Shown: positions 34,141 to 44,454 of the stretch, one piece after another
Layout of the letters: every line of letters begins with the position of its first letter
Position numbering within the stretch: position 1 is the first letter of the stretch
NCBI GenBank assembly: GCA_039090855.1
Contig: CM077011.1
Location: forward strand, 15,749,001-15,813,000
DNA from: Macrothele yani
Taxonomy: Eukaryota; Arthropoda; Arachnida; Araneae; Macrothelidae
Direction of reading: 5' to 3'
Length of the DNA stretch: 64,000 bases
Position numbers and translations under genes: made by a program
The notes under the pieces: model-generated
The model's database searches: none
Told to the model about the DNA's origin: nothing
Seen by the model: only the letters and a program-made list of their open reading frames with translations

Positions 34141-35009
34141 ACAGTCTGAAAAGACACATGTTTTCTGTAAGTTCCTTTTTAGTCCCACTTCTTTACTCTT
34201 TTCAGTAAGTTTGTGGATTATACTCTGCAGCTCTGAGAAGATACTTAAAAAATATATTTCGTAAGCAAAACGAAGACTACTTAAATAATTCTGATTAATT
34301 TATCCCCTTGTCTCCCAAGTTTATTACTTGAAATACATTCTGCAATGCAACATTGAAAGAGCTTGGAGATATGGTATCACCTTGTCTCACTCTTTCCAGT
34401 TTTCATATGTGCTGTTTCCTCCCAGTGGAACCTTTGCACTTGCGTTTCATAGATGCTGTGAATAATATTAGGTAGTATAAATATATATTAGGATGGACCG
34501 ACCGGAACAGGCGCAGAGCACATCCGTCCCGCACTTCCCTACTGCGCCAGCAGCACGCCGCACCGTCAGTGATGTTAACCTATGTGAGCCAGAACGCCAC
34601 ATTTTATACTACTTACGTATCTCCAGGATCAGATAATCTCGGCGTTATTTCATAATCAATCTGCTGATGGTTTTACCGAATAAAGACCCTTTTCGTAGCA
34701 AATGAAAGCCGTGCATAATGAGAGTTCATACTCATTTCCTTTTCCAATTAGTTCTCTTAGCATATGGATATCATCTATGAGCCACTCGGAAGTACAGTTT
34801 TTCTTAGTTGATTCATGTCCAGTGTTTCTTTCGAGTGATGTGACAGTACCTCAGTGGAGATTTTGTACATCACTGATAGGACATTGATGGTTCTGTAGTT
34901 CCTGAGATCCTTGAATTCCCCTCTTTTATGTAGCATAATCACTGCAGCATTGCTGCAGTCATCAGGGATCTTCTCTTCGTTGAGGCATGTAGTGGAAATT
35001 TCATGTATA
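34141..35009 (-). pseudogene. RTE reverse transcriptase copy 2, degraded
   Basis: Aligns with 32050-32760 of the first copy. Minus-strand frames include EEKIPDDCSNAAVIMLHKRG, LRNYRTINVLSVMYKIST (15 residues after it) and, after stops, sequences matching the RQGDTISP region. It is interrupted at 34471-34613 by a small TA-flanked insertion. Many stops; inactive. The 3' end is missing. Confidence 0.8.
34471..34613. mobile_element. Miniature inverted-repeat element in RTE copy 2
   Basis: The interruption of the RTE homology is bounded by GTAGTATAAA (34472-34481) and TTTATACTAC (34603-34612), with TA on each outer side. The core is GC-rich (GGACCGACCGGAACAGGCGC). Tc1/mariner-type MITE by target and ends; no other copy is seen in the window. 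Confidence 0.6.
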
Positions 35010-36106
35010 CAGTGAAACCTCCAAATAACGATCGCTTGCTTCTTAATTATTATTTTTTTTTTTTTTGCAGTGACAGTTGCTGGTAGGTGCCGTTGTTCGG
35101 AGGTTAGGCCTAGGTTAACATTTCTAGACCGTTGCTTTCTTACAAAAGGAGAATAATTGTACAAAGTCCACGCACAAAGAAAACGGTTTCAGAGCTTTCT
35201 CCAAAGGTAGAATGCTCAATGAAACTCAAAATAACAATTAAAAATAAAATTATGGTGTAGAGGATTTTAGAAAAGTTGTGCCTGACTCGTTGACTTAAAC
35301 TTCCCTTTTGAAATTTCAAGCTAGAAGGTTTAGTTTAGGGTACGTTATAAGGGCAAGAGAAAAAATGCTAGACAATGAAGTGGAACTGCGCAGTTAGCTA
35401 GCCGCATGTCGAAAAATAGGAACGCCGCTTCGGTGGCGCAGTGGTCTAAAGCGTTGGCCTCTGATCATTCGTCCGAAAGGGGTCCGGGTTCGAATCCCGG
35501 TGAGGCATGGATGTTGTGTTTGTTTTACGGCACTGGCTCTCTCCCTTCCCTGGAACCAGTGACCCTAAATTAGGGACGGGCGACTGCTCATAGCCCATTG
35601 AGTTGCTCACAGTGGTCGTTAAACCTCCAATAAAAAAAAAAAAAAAAAAAATAGGAACAGAACCCACAGGGACCAATCGAAGATATACGGCCTCTAATGG
35701 AAAATACATTTCACGCACGAGCAAGCAGCGCCCCCTTCCCCCAGGTTGCGACTGAAACGTACATAAGATCTGAAGTTTACCTCACGTAGAACTAAACTTT
35801 AACTCCTTTCTTTTCACTTAAGCACACCATTGTACTCGCCGTAATCCAACCCAACGTGCTCGAGGACGAGTAGCATTATTTATCCTATTTTACCCCTTTC
35901 GCTGAAGTAGCGAAGGAAGTGCGTAAAATCCTAAAGGACAAGGTGTCCGTTATATCTCTTTCGGGACTAACTGGGGTGTCCGTTGGCCGCTGTTAAGAGG
36001 TTTCGCTGTTTGGAGGTTATCGTTAATGTTAATCCTACGGCAGCTGTTCTGTACCAATCATAACTTGCCGTTGTTCGGAGGTGTTTGTTAATGGAGGTTT
36101 CACACA
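35010..36106. mobile_element. Possible pogo/Tigger-like non-autonomous element
   Basis: Left end CAGTGAAACCTCCAAATAAC after TA; right end TTAATGGAGGTTTCACACA before TA. Inside both ends, GTTCGGAGGT words recur (35094, 36073), as in pogo-like elements with subterminal repeats. No transposase. A SINE-A (35424-35650) is inserted in it. End coordinates are approximate by a few bases. Confidence 0.5.
35424..35650 (+). mobile_element. SINE-A with target duplication
   Basis: Head GCCGCTTCGGTGGCGCAGTG, B-box GGTTCGAATCC, full body and a long A-run. It is flanked by AAAAATAGGAAC (35412-35423) and ATAGGAAC after the A-run. Near-identical to the 3225 copy, so comparatively recent. Confidence 0.92.
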
Positions 36107-36970
36107 TACTTGGCATTAAATTATATATTTTATATAATATGAACTGCAAACTATATGGTAAACAGGCAGTTGATTGAATATCTTAGGTGTGCCCAGCCAT
36201 CCAGCTTGTAACAGTTTCCCACAATTGCAATGTAACTCATAGCATTCCTAGTTGAACGCAATGTGTTCTGGTACGAACGAACTAAGCAGATACTGGTTGA
36301 TGACGTAAAAGTTTGATCTGATTTTACCAACCCTTTCTTATATCTACAAAGCTGTGTTAAGTTTGAGTTGCTGTCGAAAAAAGGAGCTTAGCAGCAGTAA
36401 CTGCAACAAAGTTTTAAACTATACTAGAGGCAGACCTAAGCTGGGTAACCGATCAGAAACTAGATGAGATTTTTCACAGAAAAGGCATCTCATGTTTTTT
36501 CAGTATTTCTTAGCAGTAATGGAGTTCAATATGTCTAGAACCGTCCCACAAACTGAGGTTGTGCCACCATGACGGGAGGCAACACAAAAATAAAATTCTT
36601 GCTGATCCTTCTATCAGCGATTTCACTTCAGGAAGATAGGGGCAACACTTAATGCTACCAAAACTATTTGACTGTCCACTTACCTTCCCACTCGCAGTAA
36701 ATATCTTCGGGTATAGCCTCTCTGACGCACGTGGACGTCCGACAAAAGTGACAATGACATTGCGTAAATCCGAATATCTTTATATTTTAGAAAAGCAACC
36801 GAAACTGATAGCTTAATTTCTTTAATGTACGTAGACACAACGTTTAGAGCATACATATATTTTCTAAGTCTCAGTTCAAGCTCAAATACGAGCTTTTAAC
36901 TGGAACTATAACTTATGCAGCGGAAGTACACACTCCGTACCTTCCACTCCATAGTAAGGTTAGTCTTAAA
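36107..36970. other. No gene seen
   Basis: Unique AT-rich sequence without recognised elements. Confidence 0.4.
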
Positions 36971-36971
36971 C

Positions 36972-37150
36972 AAAGGCATCTATCTTTCCACGTTTTAGCA
37001 ACACATAGCTACAGAAAAAATGTTTTTCGGTCACCGCTAGGGATCCGAATCCCAGATCTCTCGATATCTAGCCGAGCGCGTTAGCCTTACACCACGGTGA
37101 CCAACAATCTACGGCGCTATGTGTGCTTTTCTGTCAGCTTCTGACATCAT
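36972..37150 (-). mobile_element. SINE-C copy 1
   Basis: Minus strand: TTGTTGGTCACCGTGGTGTAAGG head (A-box-like TGGTGTAAGGC), anticodon-like arm with TATCGAGAGAT, B-box-like GGGATTCGGATCC, then CGAAAAACATTTTTTC and the tail AAAACGTGGAAAGA. The last part of the tail is shared with SINE-B. Confidence 0.8.
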
Positions 37151-37296
37151 AAATCCGTATGATGCGCGCTCAGCTACTGAGACGTCTCCATCTGGTGTGC
37201 ATTAACGGCACTGGCTATATATTAATTATAGCAGTTAAATCCAAAGGGCGAGATCCAAAGTGAAAATCCTCTAAATACGTGGCGTCAGTGAATAAA

Positions 37297-37620
37297 CAAA
37301 GACATCGCTCTTTCCACGTTTTAGCAACACATAGCAACCGAAGAATTGTTATTCGGTCATCCCTGTGAATCCGAATCCCATATCTCTCGATATCTGGGGT
37401 TTGGATTCCCAGCGATGACATCAGATTTATGATATCAGAATCTGACAGAAAAACACACATAGCGTCGTGGATTGTTGGCCACCGTGGGGTAAGGCTAACG
37501 CGCTCGGCTAGAAATCGAGAGATCTGGGATTCGGATCCCCAGCGGTGACCGGATAACAATTTTTCGGTTGCTGTGTGTTGATAAAACGTGGAAAGAGCGA
37601 TGCCTTTGTTTATAGATATT
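37297..37620. mobile_element. Inverted pair of SINE-C copies
   Basis: A minus-strand partial copy (37297-37390, tail CATCGCTCTTTCCACG) meets a plus-strand copy (about 37420-37620: GTTGGCCACCGTGGGGTAAG, GGGATTCGGATCCCCAGCGG, GGTTGCTGTGTGTTG, ACGTGGAAAGAGCGATG). Together they form a large hairpin with a spacer from the SINE 5' region. Confidence 0.78.
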
Positions 37621-37621
37621 C

Positions 37622-37682
37622 AAATACGTGGAGTCAGTGATTGAATATACCTAAGATATTCAATCACTGACTCCACGTATTT
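37622..37682. repeat. 27-bp perfect palindrome
   Basis: The arms 37622-37648 (AAATACGTGGAGTCAGTGAT...) and 37656-37682 are exact reverse complements with a 7-nt loop. It directly follows the SINE-C inverted pair. A related word, AAATACGTGGCGTCAGTGAA, lies at 37274 just outside the other end, so it may belong to the same inverted duplication. Confidence 0.88.
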
Positions 37683-38103
37683 AGAAGATTTTCACAAGGT
37701 TAGTCTTTCTGCGAGTATGGTTTAATCGAACTTGTTTCTGGAAAATCTAAATTCAAGCGTTCTGCCGATTGTTGTCCAACAGCTTATCGATAGCTGACGA
37801 TGCGTAAGTCCCACAATCGATTAAGTTTTCGCAGTAGTGCTCAGGCTTCCTGTCCGTTGATCTCGCGGAGGCTCATTTAGGCTTTTAATGATTTCCGAGT
37901 TAATGACTTCTTTGATTACAGCCTTTTATAAGTCTCAAGAATTAGAACCTAAGCCAACACATCATGGGAAATATTGTAATTTAATGTGCAATGATAATAT
38001 TCTACTAGGACTCGCAGGAATGAGACGGAAATATGCAGACTGGTCCTCCTAGTGATCAATACACTTTGAAATTCTGCCAAAAGCTAACCAAATAAATTAT
38101 CAT
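37683..38103. other. No gene seen
   Basis: Unique sequence before a short RTE copy. Confidence 0.4.
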
Positions 38104-38376
38104 CTTTTCAACCATTATCAATCCACTACTGGACGAAGGTCTCTCCAAGCCTCTTCCACAACGGTCTGTCTTGTGCCAGTCTCTTCCATGTTTCTCCCGC
38201 ATACTTTCGAATTTCATCCACCCATCTCCCATGTGGTCTTCTTCTGGGTCTTTTCCTGTCCCTTGGAATCCAGTTAAAAATTTCGGCTGTCCATCGATGG
38301 TCTGTCCTTCAGGCAATATGTCCAGCCCATTGCCATTCCAGGGAGTTTACTCTGATCGTGATGTCTTCCACTCTAC
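38104..38376 (-). mobile_element. RTE LINE copy 3, 3' end only
   Basis: 273 bp matching the 3' end of the RTE at 31379-31650 (ACCATTATCAATCCACTACTG, CTCCCATGTGGTCTTCTTCT). Severe 5' truncation, as usual for LINE insertions. It lacks the ATC repeat tail. Confidence 0.85.
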
Positions 38377-38455
38377 TAAATAAATACCTTCTTGTATTTG
38401 TGTAATACTTATGAATGTATTTTTTTTATTTAACTTGTTAATAGTCATGCACATC

Positions 38456-38572
38456 ATCATCATCATTGTCAACCATTATCAATCCACTGCTGGACGAAGG
38501 TCTCCCCAAGTTTCCTCCACAACGGTGTCTGTCTTGTGCCAGTCTCCTCCATGTCACTCCCGCATATTTACC
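38456..38572 (-). mobile_element. RTE LINE copy 4, 3' end only
   Basis: 117 bp starting with the ATCATCATCATCATTGTC tail and nearly identical to the 3' end of the 31360 copy, with a two-base insertion (ACGGTGTCTGTC for ACGGTCTGTC). A recent, very short insertion. Confidence 0.87.
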
Positions 38573-38861
38573 AAAGCATATTTAAAATGTTTCCCTAGAA
38601 AGAGCTCTGGTTTTCGCTTCATTTCCTCAAAGCTTTTACGGTGTGCGTGTTTAGTTTTCAGTGTTTCTATTTCCATACAATCAACAAGTTGCATTCTTCC
38701 CGTAAATATGAGGGTAATAAAAGAAGTAGTTCATGCAACGAAAGTCACGTTCAATGATCAATAATTCGTAAAATAAATCTTCAAACATGTACTGAAGAAA
38801 GCTGTGTAACTGGTGAATTTCATCAAAACGACGTTGATAAAGCCGTTGGAATATGGATTTC
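38573..38861. other. No gene seen
   Basis: Spacer between an RTE fragment and the Tc1-like element at 38864. A 117-codon frame overlapping it begins inside the RTE copy and is not credible. Confidence 0.4.
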
Positions 38862-38863
38862 TA

Positions 38864-40083
38864 CACTATCTACCAACAAGTAATTGGACACCCCTGAAAT
38901 CGACGATATCTGCGGTCCTGATGCACGTCACGGCCGCAGCCGTTAACCATCGTCTGGGAAACAACAACGCAACCAGTCGCATGCAAGATGCTACGCAGTT
39001 CGGAGCTCTCTGATTTCGAGAAAGGTGCAATCGTCGGGTATCACAGAAATGGCTGATCCATACGTGACATATCCAGCGAGTTGAAGTGCCCCAAAATCAA
39101 CAGTGGCCTACGTGATTGGCAAGTGGAAGATGAGAGGTAACTGTCGGAATGTGCCCCGACCCGGCAGACCCACAAAACTGGGAGTTAGAGACCGACGTGT
39201 GCTGGCCAGAGAAATTCGGAAGAACCGCACCAAATCGATAGGACACATCCGCGAGGAGTTTCAACAGGCATCCGGGAGTGTTCTTTTGATGAGTACCATC
39301 CGTAAGGAAGCCCATCTGCTCGGTTATCACGGACGTGCTACCGCCCACAAGCCTCTGATCACCAAGTCCAATAGCGCTGCTCGGCTAACGTGGTGCAAAG
39401 AACGTCGACATTGGACCGTTGAACAGTGGAAACAGGTTCTCTGGAGCGATGAACCAAGGTTCACCCTCTACCGTTCCGATGGCAGGGTCTGGGTTTGGCG
39501 TCTGCCTGGAGAACGCCTCCTGCCGGAATGTATTGTGCCAACTGTGAAGTTCGGCGGCGGTGGAATTATGCTATGGGGGTGTTTCTCCTGGTATGGCACG
39601 GGACCCTGGGTCGCAATTCCTGGTAGACTCAACGCCGAGACCTACTGCACTATTTTGGATGACCATGCGCTTCCTACGTTGTGGCAGTTTTACGGGGTGG
39701 ACCCATGTTACTTTCAGGATGACAATGCCACCTGTCATGTTGCGAGGTCCACCATGGCTTGGTATGGTGACAGTGGGATTAATCGAATGTACTGGCCTGC
39801 GCAGAGCCCGGACCTTAACCCTATCGATCACCTCTGGGACGAACTGGAGCGTCGACTTAAGGGGTGCCCCCACCATCCGAAACCGGTAAAGGAACTGACC
39901 TGTCTACTCCAAGCCGAGTGGAAGAAAATACCGCTTGCCGTCGTACAACGCCTGGTTGAGAGTATGCCCCGGAGAGTCGCAGCTGTAATCGCAGCTCGTG
40001 GAGGCTCCACCAACAATTGAAGGTGAATAAACTTCGTCTTCCTTTGCTATCACAGGTGTCCAATTACTTGTTGGTAGAGAGTG
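38864..40083 (+). mobile_element. Tc1-like element T13, nearly intact
   Basis: 1220 bp; ends CACTATCTACCAACAAGTAA and TTACTTGTTGGTAGAGAGTG are inverted repeats continuing as TTGGACACC / GGTGTCCAA. TA at 38862-38863 and 40084-40085. The coding region is the best preserved transposase in the window. Confidence 0.94.
38988..40020 (+). pseudogene. Tc1-like transposase with one stop and one frameshift near the N-terminus
   Basis: ATG 38988 starts MLRSSELSDFEKGAIVGYHR; codon 23 is TGA (39054) where relatives have W, and a single extra A in the AAAA near 39092-39095 shifts the frame. From there 305 codons are open to the stop at 40020. Motifs: [39 protein letters not shown] (first D), [14 protein letters not shown] (second D), [38 protein letters not shown] at the end. 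The third catalytic position is D (GAT) instead of E, 34 residues after the second. Confidence 0.92.
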
Positions 40084-40145
40084 TATATTTTTGAATCGGG
40101 CGAAGGAAGAGCAGTTTTTCTGTAAATTTTAAATGTGTTTTACCC

Positions 40146-40367
40146 TTTTTTTTTTTTTTGATTGGAGGTTGAACGGCCACCGTGAGCAACTCAATGGGCT
40201 ATAAGCAGTCGCCCGTCCCTAATTTAGGGTCACTGGTTCCAGGGAAGGGAGAGAGCCAGTGCCGTAAGACAAACACAACATCCATGCCTCACCGGGATTC
40301 GAACCCGGACCCCTTTCGGACGATTGATCAGAGGCCATCGCTTAGACCACTGCGCCACCGGGGCGGC
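40146..40367 (-). mobile_element. SINE-A with target duplication
   Basis: Minus-strand copy with T-run from 40146, standard body, B-box complement GGATTCGAACCC and head GCCGCCCCGGTGGCGCAGTG. GTGTTTTACCC flanks it at 40135-40145 and 40368-40378. Recent insertion. Confidence 0.93.
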
Positions 40368-40423
40368 GTGTTTTACCCTTAAGAAGCTCTGATCACGAGT
40401 AGTGAGAGGGGGTTTTCAATATA

Positions 40424-41653
40424 CAGTTTTGGAATATTTGCATAAACGCATGTGCTCCGGCGGGAATGTCACGTGTTTAAACTAGTCCAAGTCGCACACT
40501 GCAAGCAGTCGAAAGGGATCTAAAGTGGTAGTCGTTGCTGTGAACAGCATTGCATGTCGTTGTTCTGTCTGTGGTTGGGACGCCTAAAAGATGAACAACC
40601 ACAGCATGCTAATTAGGGAACTTTTGCTTTACAAATTTGAACTCTGCCATAACGCTGCTCAAGCAACCCGAAACATTTGTCATGTAAAAGGGGAAGCTTC
40701 CGTGGACCACAGCACCGCAACCAGATGGTTTAAGAAATTTCGCTCAGGTGGCAGAAACCTCTACGATCTGCCAAGGTCAGGTAGGCCGCAAACCGTGGTT
40801 TCAGAGGCCGTGCGCCAGGCCGTAGAGGCATATCCGACAACCGGCACTCGGATATTATCAAGCCAGCTGGGCATATCACAGACCACCGTGGTTCGTCACC
40901 TTCAGGGCCTCTGCATGATCTACCGGAGCTGCCGCATTGTCCCTCAAGAACTGACGCCACCTGAAGTAAACCGCCGAGTGGAAATGTGCATGAAACACCT
41001 AGGAAACCCACGCGATGTACGTTTCATCAACAGAATTGTTGCGTGCGATGAAAAGTGGGTCTATTTTCGTAATCCTAACACAACGGCAGTGGTTGAGCAC
41101 GGGCCACCGTCCTGAACCTGTTGCCATACGTGGGCGTTTCCAGCACAAGGTGATGTTCTTCGTCTGGTGGAATTTCGAGGGAATATTCCATTACGAATTT
41201 GTTCCAGACGGTCGAACCATCAACGCCAACCTCTACTCTGGACAACTGGAGTGGATGCATGCCGTTTTGGAGGCGACGCACCCGGCACTGGTCAACAGCA
41301 CGCGAACAATCCGGGAAAAACTCCAGGAACTTGAGGTCGTCGAATTGATACCATACCTAGCATACTGTCCGAACTTTTCCCCGTCGGATTATTACTTGTT
41401 CCGGTCCATGGCCCACTGCCTTCGCGGGAGGCACTACAACAACCAGGAGGAGGTGTCAGCTGGTGTGAAGGAGTTCTTCGCTTCGAAGGATAAGTACTGG
41501 TACCGCTGCGGAATAGAAGATCTGGAAAACAGATGGCTAAAGACAGAGCAACACGATGGCCTATACTTTGAATGCTCGTCAGCTTTCGTCGTAAAGGTCC
41601 GTATGAAGACATAAAGTCATCCAAATATTGCAAAACTTTCGACTCACCCTCTG
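40424..41653 (+). mobile_element. mariner element
   Basis: The right end reads AATATTGCAAAACTTTCGAC then CACCCTCTG before TA. The left end, CAGTTTTGGAATATTTGCAT, matches only after losing about 20 bp of the terminal repeat. A second copy of the right end follows at once (41655-41798). Confidence 0.78.
40591..41614 (+). pseudogene. mariner transposase, one frameshift and loss of the second catalytic aspartate
   Basis: The N-terminal frame (40591-41115) has the mariner helix-turn-helix: GEASVDHSTATRWFKKFRSG, LPRSGRPQTVVSEAVRQAVE, TTVVRHLQGL, and VACDEKWVYFRNPNT with the first aspartate. A shift near 41095 leads to a second frame: RFQHKVMFFVWWNFEGIFHY, NANLYSGQLEWMH, then ALVNSTRTIREKLQELEVVE, where the usual QQDNARPH segment is deleted. 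NFSPSDYYLFRSMAH keeps the third aspartate. It ends EHDGLYFECSSAF. Inactive. Confidence 0.92.
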
Positions 41654-41654
41654 T

Positions 41655-41798
41655 AGAATCGAAGAAGTGGCAGACAGATGGCTAAAGACGGTGCAACACG
41701 ATGGCCTATACTTTGAATGCTAGTCAGCTTTCGTCGTAAAGGTAAGTATGAAGACATAAAGTCGTCAAAATATTGCAGAACTTTCGACTCACCCTCTG
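41655..41798 (+). repeat. Tandem duplicate of the mariner 3' end
   Basis: 144 bp repeating 41510-41653: CAGATGGCTAAAGACGGTGC, GGCCTATACTTTGAATGC, TTTCGTCGTAAAGGTAAG, then the terminal repeat AATATTGCAGAACTTTCGAC and CACCCTCTG before TA. In the duplicate TGCTCGTC is TGCTAGTC. It could be a duplication or a second, internally deleted mariner. Confidence 0.85.
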
Positions 41799-41826
41799 TA
41801 TTTACTCATAACCTAATCTTTCATCA

Positions 41827-42085
41827 AACAGAGGTCATCGCTCTTTCCACGTTTATAAGTGAGTCACGGAAAAATTCTCATTCGCCGCCACGGGAATCGA
41901 ACACAGGGTCTTCCAGTTACGTGTAGTGGAAGCATATCCGGCGCGTAACTGGAAGAACCTGGGTTCGATTCCGTGGCGGCGAATGAGAATTTTTCCGTGA
42001 CTCACTTATAAACGTGGAAAGAGCGATGACCTCTCTTTGATGTTCCTAGTCAACGTCAAATGTCTGTATTTAATATTCATATCCC
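41827..42085. mobile_element. Inverted pair of SINE-B copies
   Basis: A minus-strand partial copy (41827-41923) is joined head to head with a plus-strand copy (from about 41926): CATCGCTCTTTCCACG ... GTCTTCCAGTTACG / GCGTAACTGGAAGAACC ... CGTGGAAAGAGCGATG. The A-box halves are lost at the join. The right copy continues into the SINE-B tail GTTCCTAGTCAACGTCAAAT. Confidence 0.85.
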
Positions 42086-42102
42086 TTCTAATTAATTATT
42101 TG

Positions 42103-42345
42103 TTCAGTTGCTGCTTACCATCTTTGGTAAATCCCCAGCATTGTGCGGGGCTCCGAGAAGCAACCTGCCAAATTGGCTTGGCGGTTAGTGTGTGTGAGTC
42201 TAGAGGAATTCGAGGCCGCTGTGGTGCAGTGGAAGCATATCCGGCGCGTAACTGGAAGACCCTGGGTTCGATTCCCGGTAGCGGCCAATGAGAATTTTTC
42301 CGTGACTCACTTACATACGTGGAAGGAGCGATTATTTCTGTTTGA
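42103..42345 (+). mobile_element. SINE-B copy 3, full length
   Basis: Leader CAGTTGCTGCTTACCATC, head GGCCGCTGTGGTGCAGTGG with A-box, GCGCGTAACTGGAAGACC, B-box GGTTCGATTCC, then GAGAATTTTTCCGTGACTC and GTGGAAGGAGCGATT. It continues to about 42390 with the GTCCACGTCAAATGTCTG tail. Confidence 0.88.
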
Positions 42346-42474
42346 TGTTCCTGGTCCACGTCAAATGTCTGTATTAATTACCTAATCTTTCGTCTAATGT
42401 GTAAATAAAATCCCTTCAAATTAAAGGTTTAACCCTAGAATAACAAGAAATATCGAATGATGGTATAAGATGGA

Positions 42475-42852
42475 TTTTTTTTTTTTTTTTTTTTGGTTCA
42501 ACGCCATTTGATCTGTTGGATAGAAAACTTTTATGGAAAATGTGAATTTGTATTTGTTAGAATGAGACCCATTTTATCGTCCACGTCTTTTATCGTTCCT
42601 TTTTCATTTTTCTTTTGTTTACAACCACAATGAATACCTTTAAGGATTATCAGTAGTAGCCCGTCCCTAATTTTTTGTGTGTGTGTGGGGGGGGGGGGGT
42701 CCAGGGAGGAGGCAGAGTCGTCACACGGGCACACTTTTATCCACGGGAGGTGTACCAGTGTAGTGGTGGTCTCACCCGATGGTCGGGCCTGCTCCCATTT
42801 CGGAAAAACGGTCAGAGGTCGCGTCTCAGACCACTCGGGCATCAGAGACGCT
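42475..42852 (-). mobile_element. Divergent SINE-A relative, rearranged
   Basis: A T-run at 42475, then unrelated sequence, then minus-strand SINE-A words: GCCCGTCCCTAATTTT, GTCCAGGGAGGAGG, and CAGACCACTCGGGC at the head end. A GT/poly-G simple repeat (42675-42700) replaces part of the body. Old and altered, so boundaries are uncertain. Confidence 0.45.
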
Positions 42853-42878
42853 CTTTTTCAAAAGCATTTGCATAAATA

Positions 42879-44260
42879 CAGTCATTTGCAAAAGTTTAAG
42901 ACCAACTGTCAATTTATTGGAAATTAAGATTTTCAAAGAAACTACTAATTACTAGTTAGAGATATTTCAAAAAATTACATCACTGATGAATACTTACATT
43001 CTTTAGAACACAAAACAACTGAAATCCGTACTTTGTGTGGCCACCTTTTTTTTTTTTTTATAACGGACAGAATGCGATGTGACATGCTCTCAATGAGAGA
43101 TTTGCAGTAGTCGCTTGAAATGTCTTTGCACCACACGTACTTTATCGCGTCAATCAAAGCTTGGGAATTTGATGGCTGTTTTTCTGTTTCTTTGTCTTTT
43201 AAAATGGTCCACAAATTTCTGATGGGGTTAAAGTCGGGATTATTACCGGGCCAGTCAAGCACAGTTATGTATGTTTTTCTGTGCAGGTAGTCCTTTACTG
43301 TCTTTGATCTATGGCTGGAGAATCATCATGCATAAAGATTGTGCATCTGTGCACTTGCATATGCGTTAACAGCTTCTCACATAACGTTTCCACGTAAAAA
43401 GGATCAGTCATGTTAGTGCATGTCGGCAAAAAAGATAATGAAGCAATACCGGATGCTGAAATAGCATCCCATATCATCTGTCTAGGCAGATGCCTCTCGG
43501 TGTTAACGGTGTATTTTTCATCAAACTTTTTGCCTTTTGGTCATAGAACATGTGCATCACGTGACTCAAATTGACCCACAGTTGATTCATCGGAAGAAAG
43601 AGCTTGGCTCCAATTTTCAGCAGTCCATGATCGATGAAGCTTCGCGAACTGGAATCTCTTCTTTTTCATGATAGAGGTTAGTCTACGACGTGCAGGTTTA
43701 TAAGACTTTAATCCAAAATCTTTCCTAAGACGGCAGGAAACAGTGCTGATACTAATATCATACCCTTTTGAATATAGGAAGGCCTTGATTTTCTTGCACG
43801 AACTCCTTTGAACACATAACTATTCACCTTATGGTATTGTCATCACGTGAGGTTGTTTTCCTTGGACGTCCACTTCTCTTTTGGTCCCAGAATTTACCTG
43901 TATCTCGATATTTCATGATGGTATTATGAATAGCCAGTCTTGCTCACATTCGCCTTTCTTCTTGTGTCATGTTCAGAGATATAAATAGTTACTTTATGAT
44001 ATAAAGTAACTATGTATTTGTGCCCTCTGAACAACACTTAATAACGGTTTTTTGCCCATTTTTCGCTGTATAGAAAATGCGTACAAAACATCTCAGCATG
44101 TAAACCAGAAGCAAACTGACGCTCGCACACTTCCCCCAGCTCTTATCAACAGCTGTCGTTGTAGGATGATGCAACACCAACAGGAAGTTTAGTAATACAG
44201 ACAGTAGCTGACGTAATCGGCAGAAATCTCCTAATACCAACAAACTTTTGCAGATGACTG
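42879..44260 (-). mobile_element. Tc1-like element T12
   Basis: 1382 bp with ends CAGTCATTTGCAAAAGTTT and AAACTTTTGCAGATGACTG, flanked by TA (42877-42878, 44261-44262). The minus-strand transposase is heavily decayed. Confidence 0.88.
42990..43970 (-). pseudogene. Tc1-like transposase (T12), heavily mutated
   Basis: Legible segments: MTQEERRM start near 43969, KFWDQKRSGRPRKTTSRDDN, SKGYDISISTVSCRLRKDFG, FAKLHRSWTAENWSQALSSD (first D), QMIWDAISASGIASLSF, IFMHDDSPAI (second D region), LDWPGNNPDFNPIRNLWTIL (R where E is expected), and CKSLIESMSHRILSVIKKK. Many stops and shifts. A T-run near 43050 has expanded within the coding end. Confidence 0.8.
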
Positions 44261-44454
44261 TAGAATAGAATAGAGAACATACGGATAACTGGGCAGGAAA
44301 AAGAAAGTTATTTGTCATTGTTTCCGCGAGAGAATGAATTACGATGATTTTTATGCTTTTTCTCCAATTGATCCTCTCTCGGATAAATTAAGCGGATTTT
44401 TATAGAAAATTACAAATTAATAATAAATTACATGATAGAAAGTTACGTGACGCT

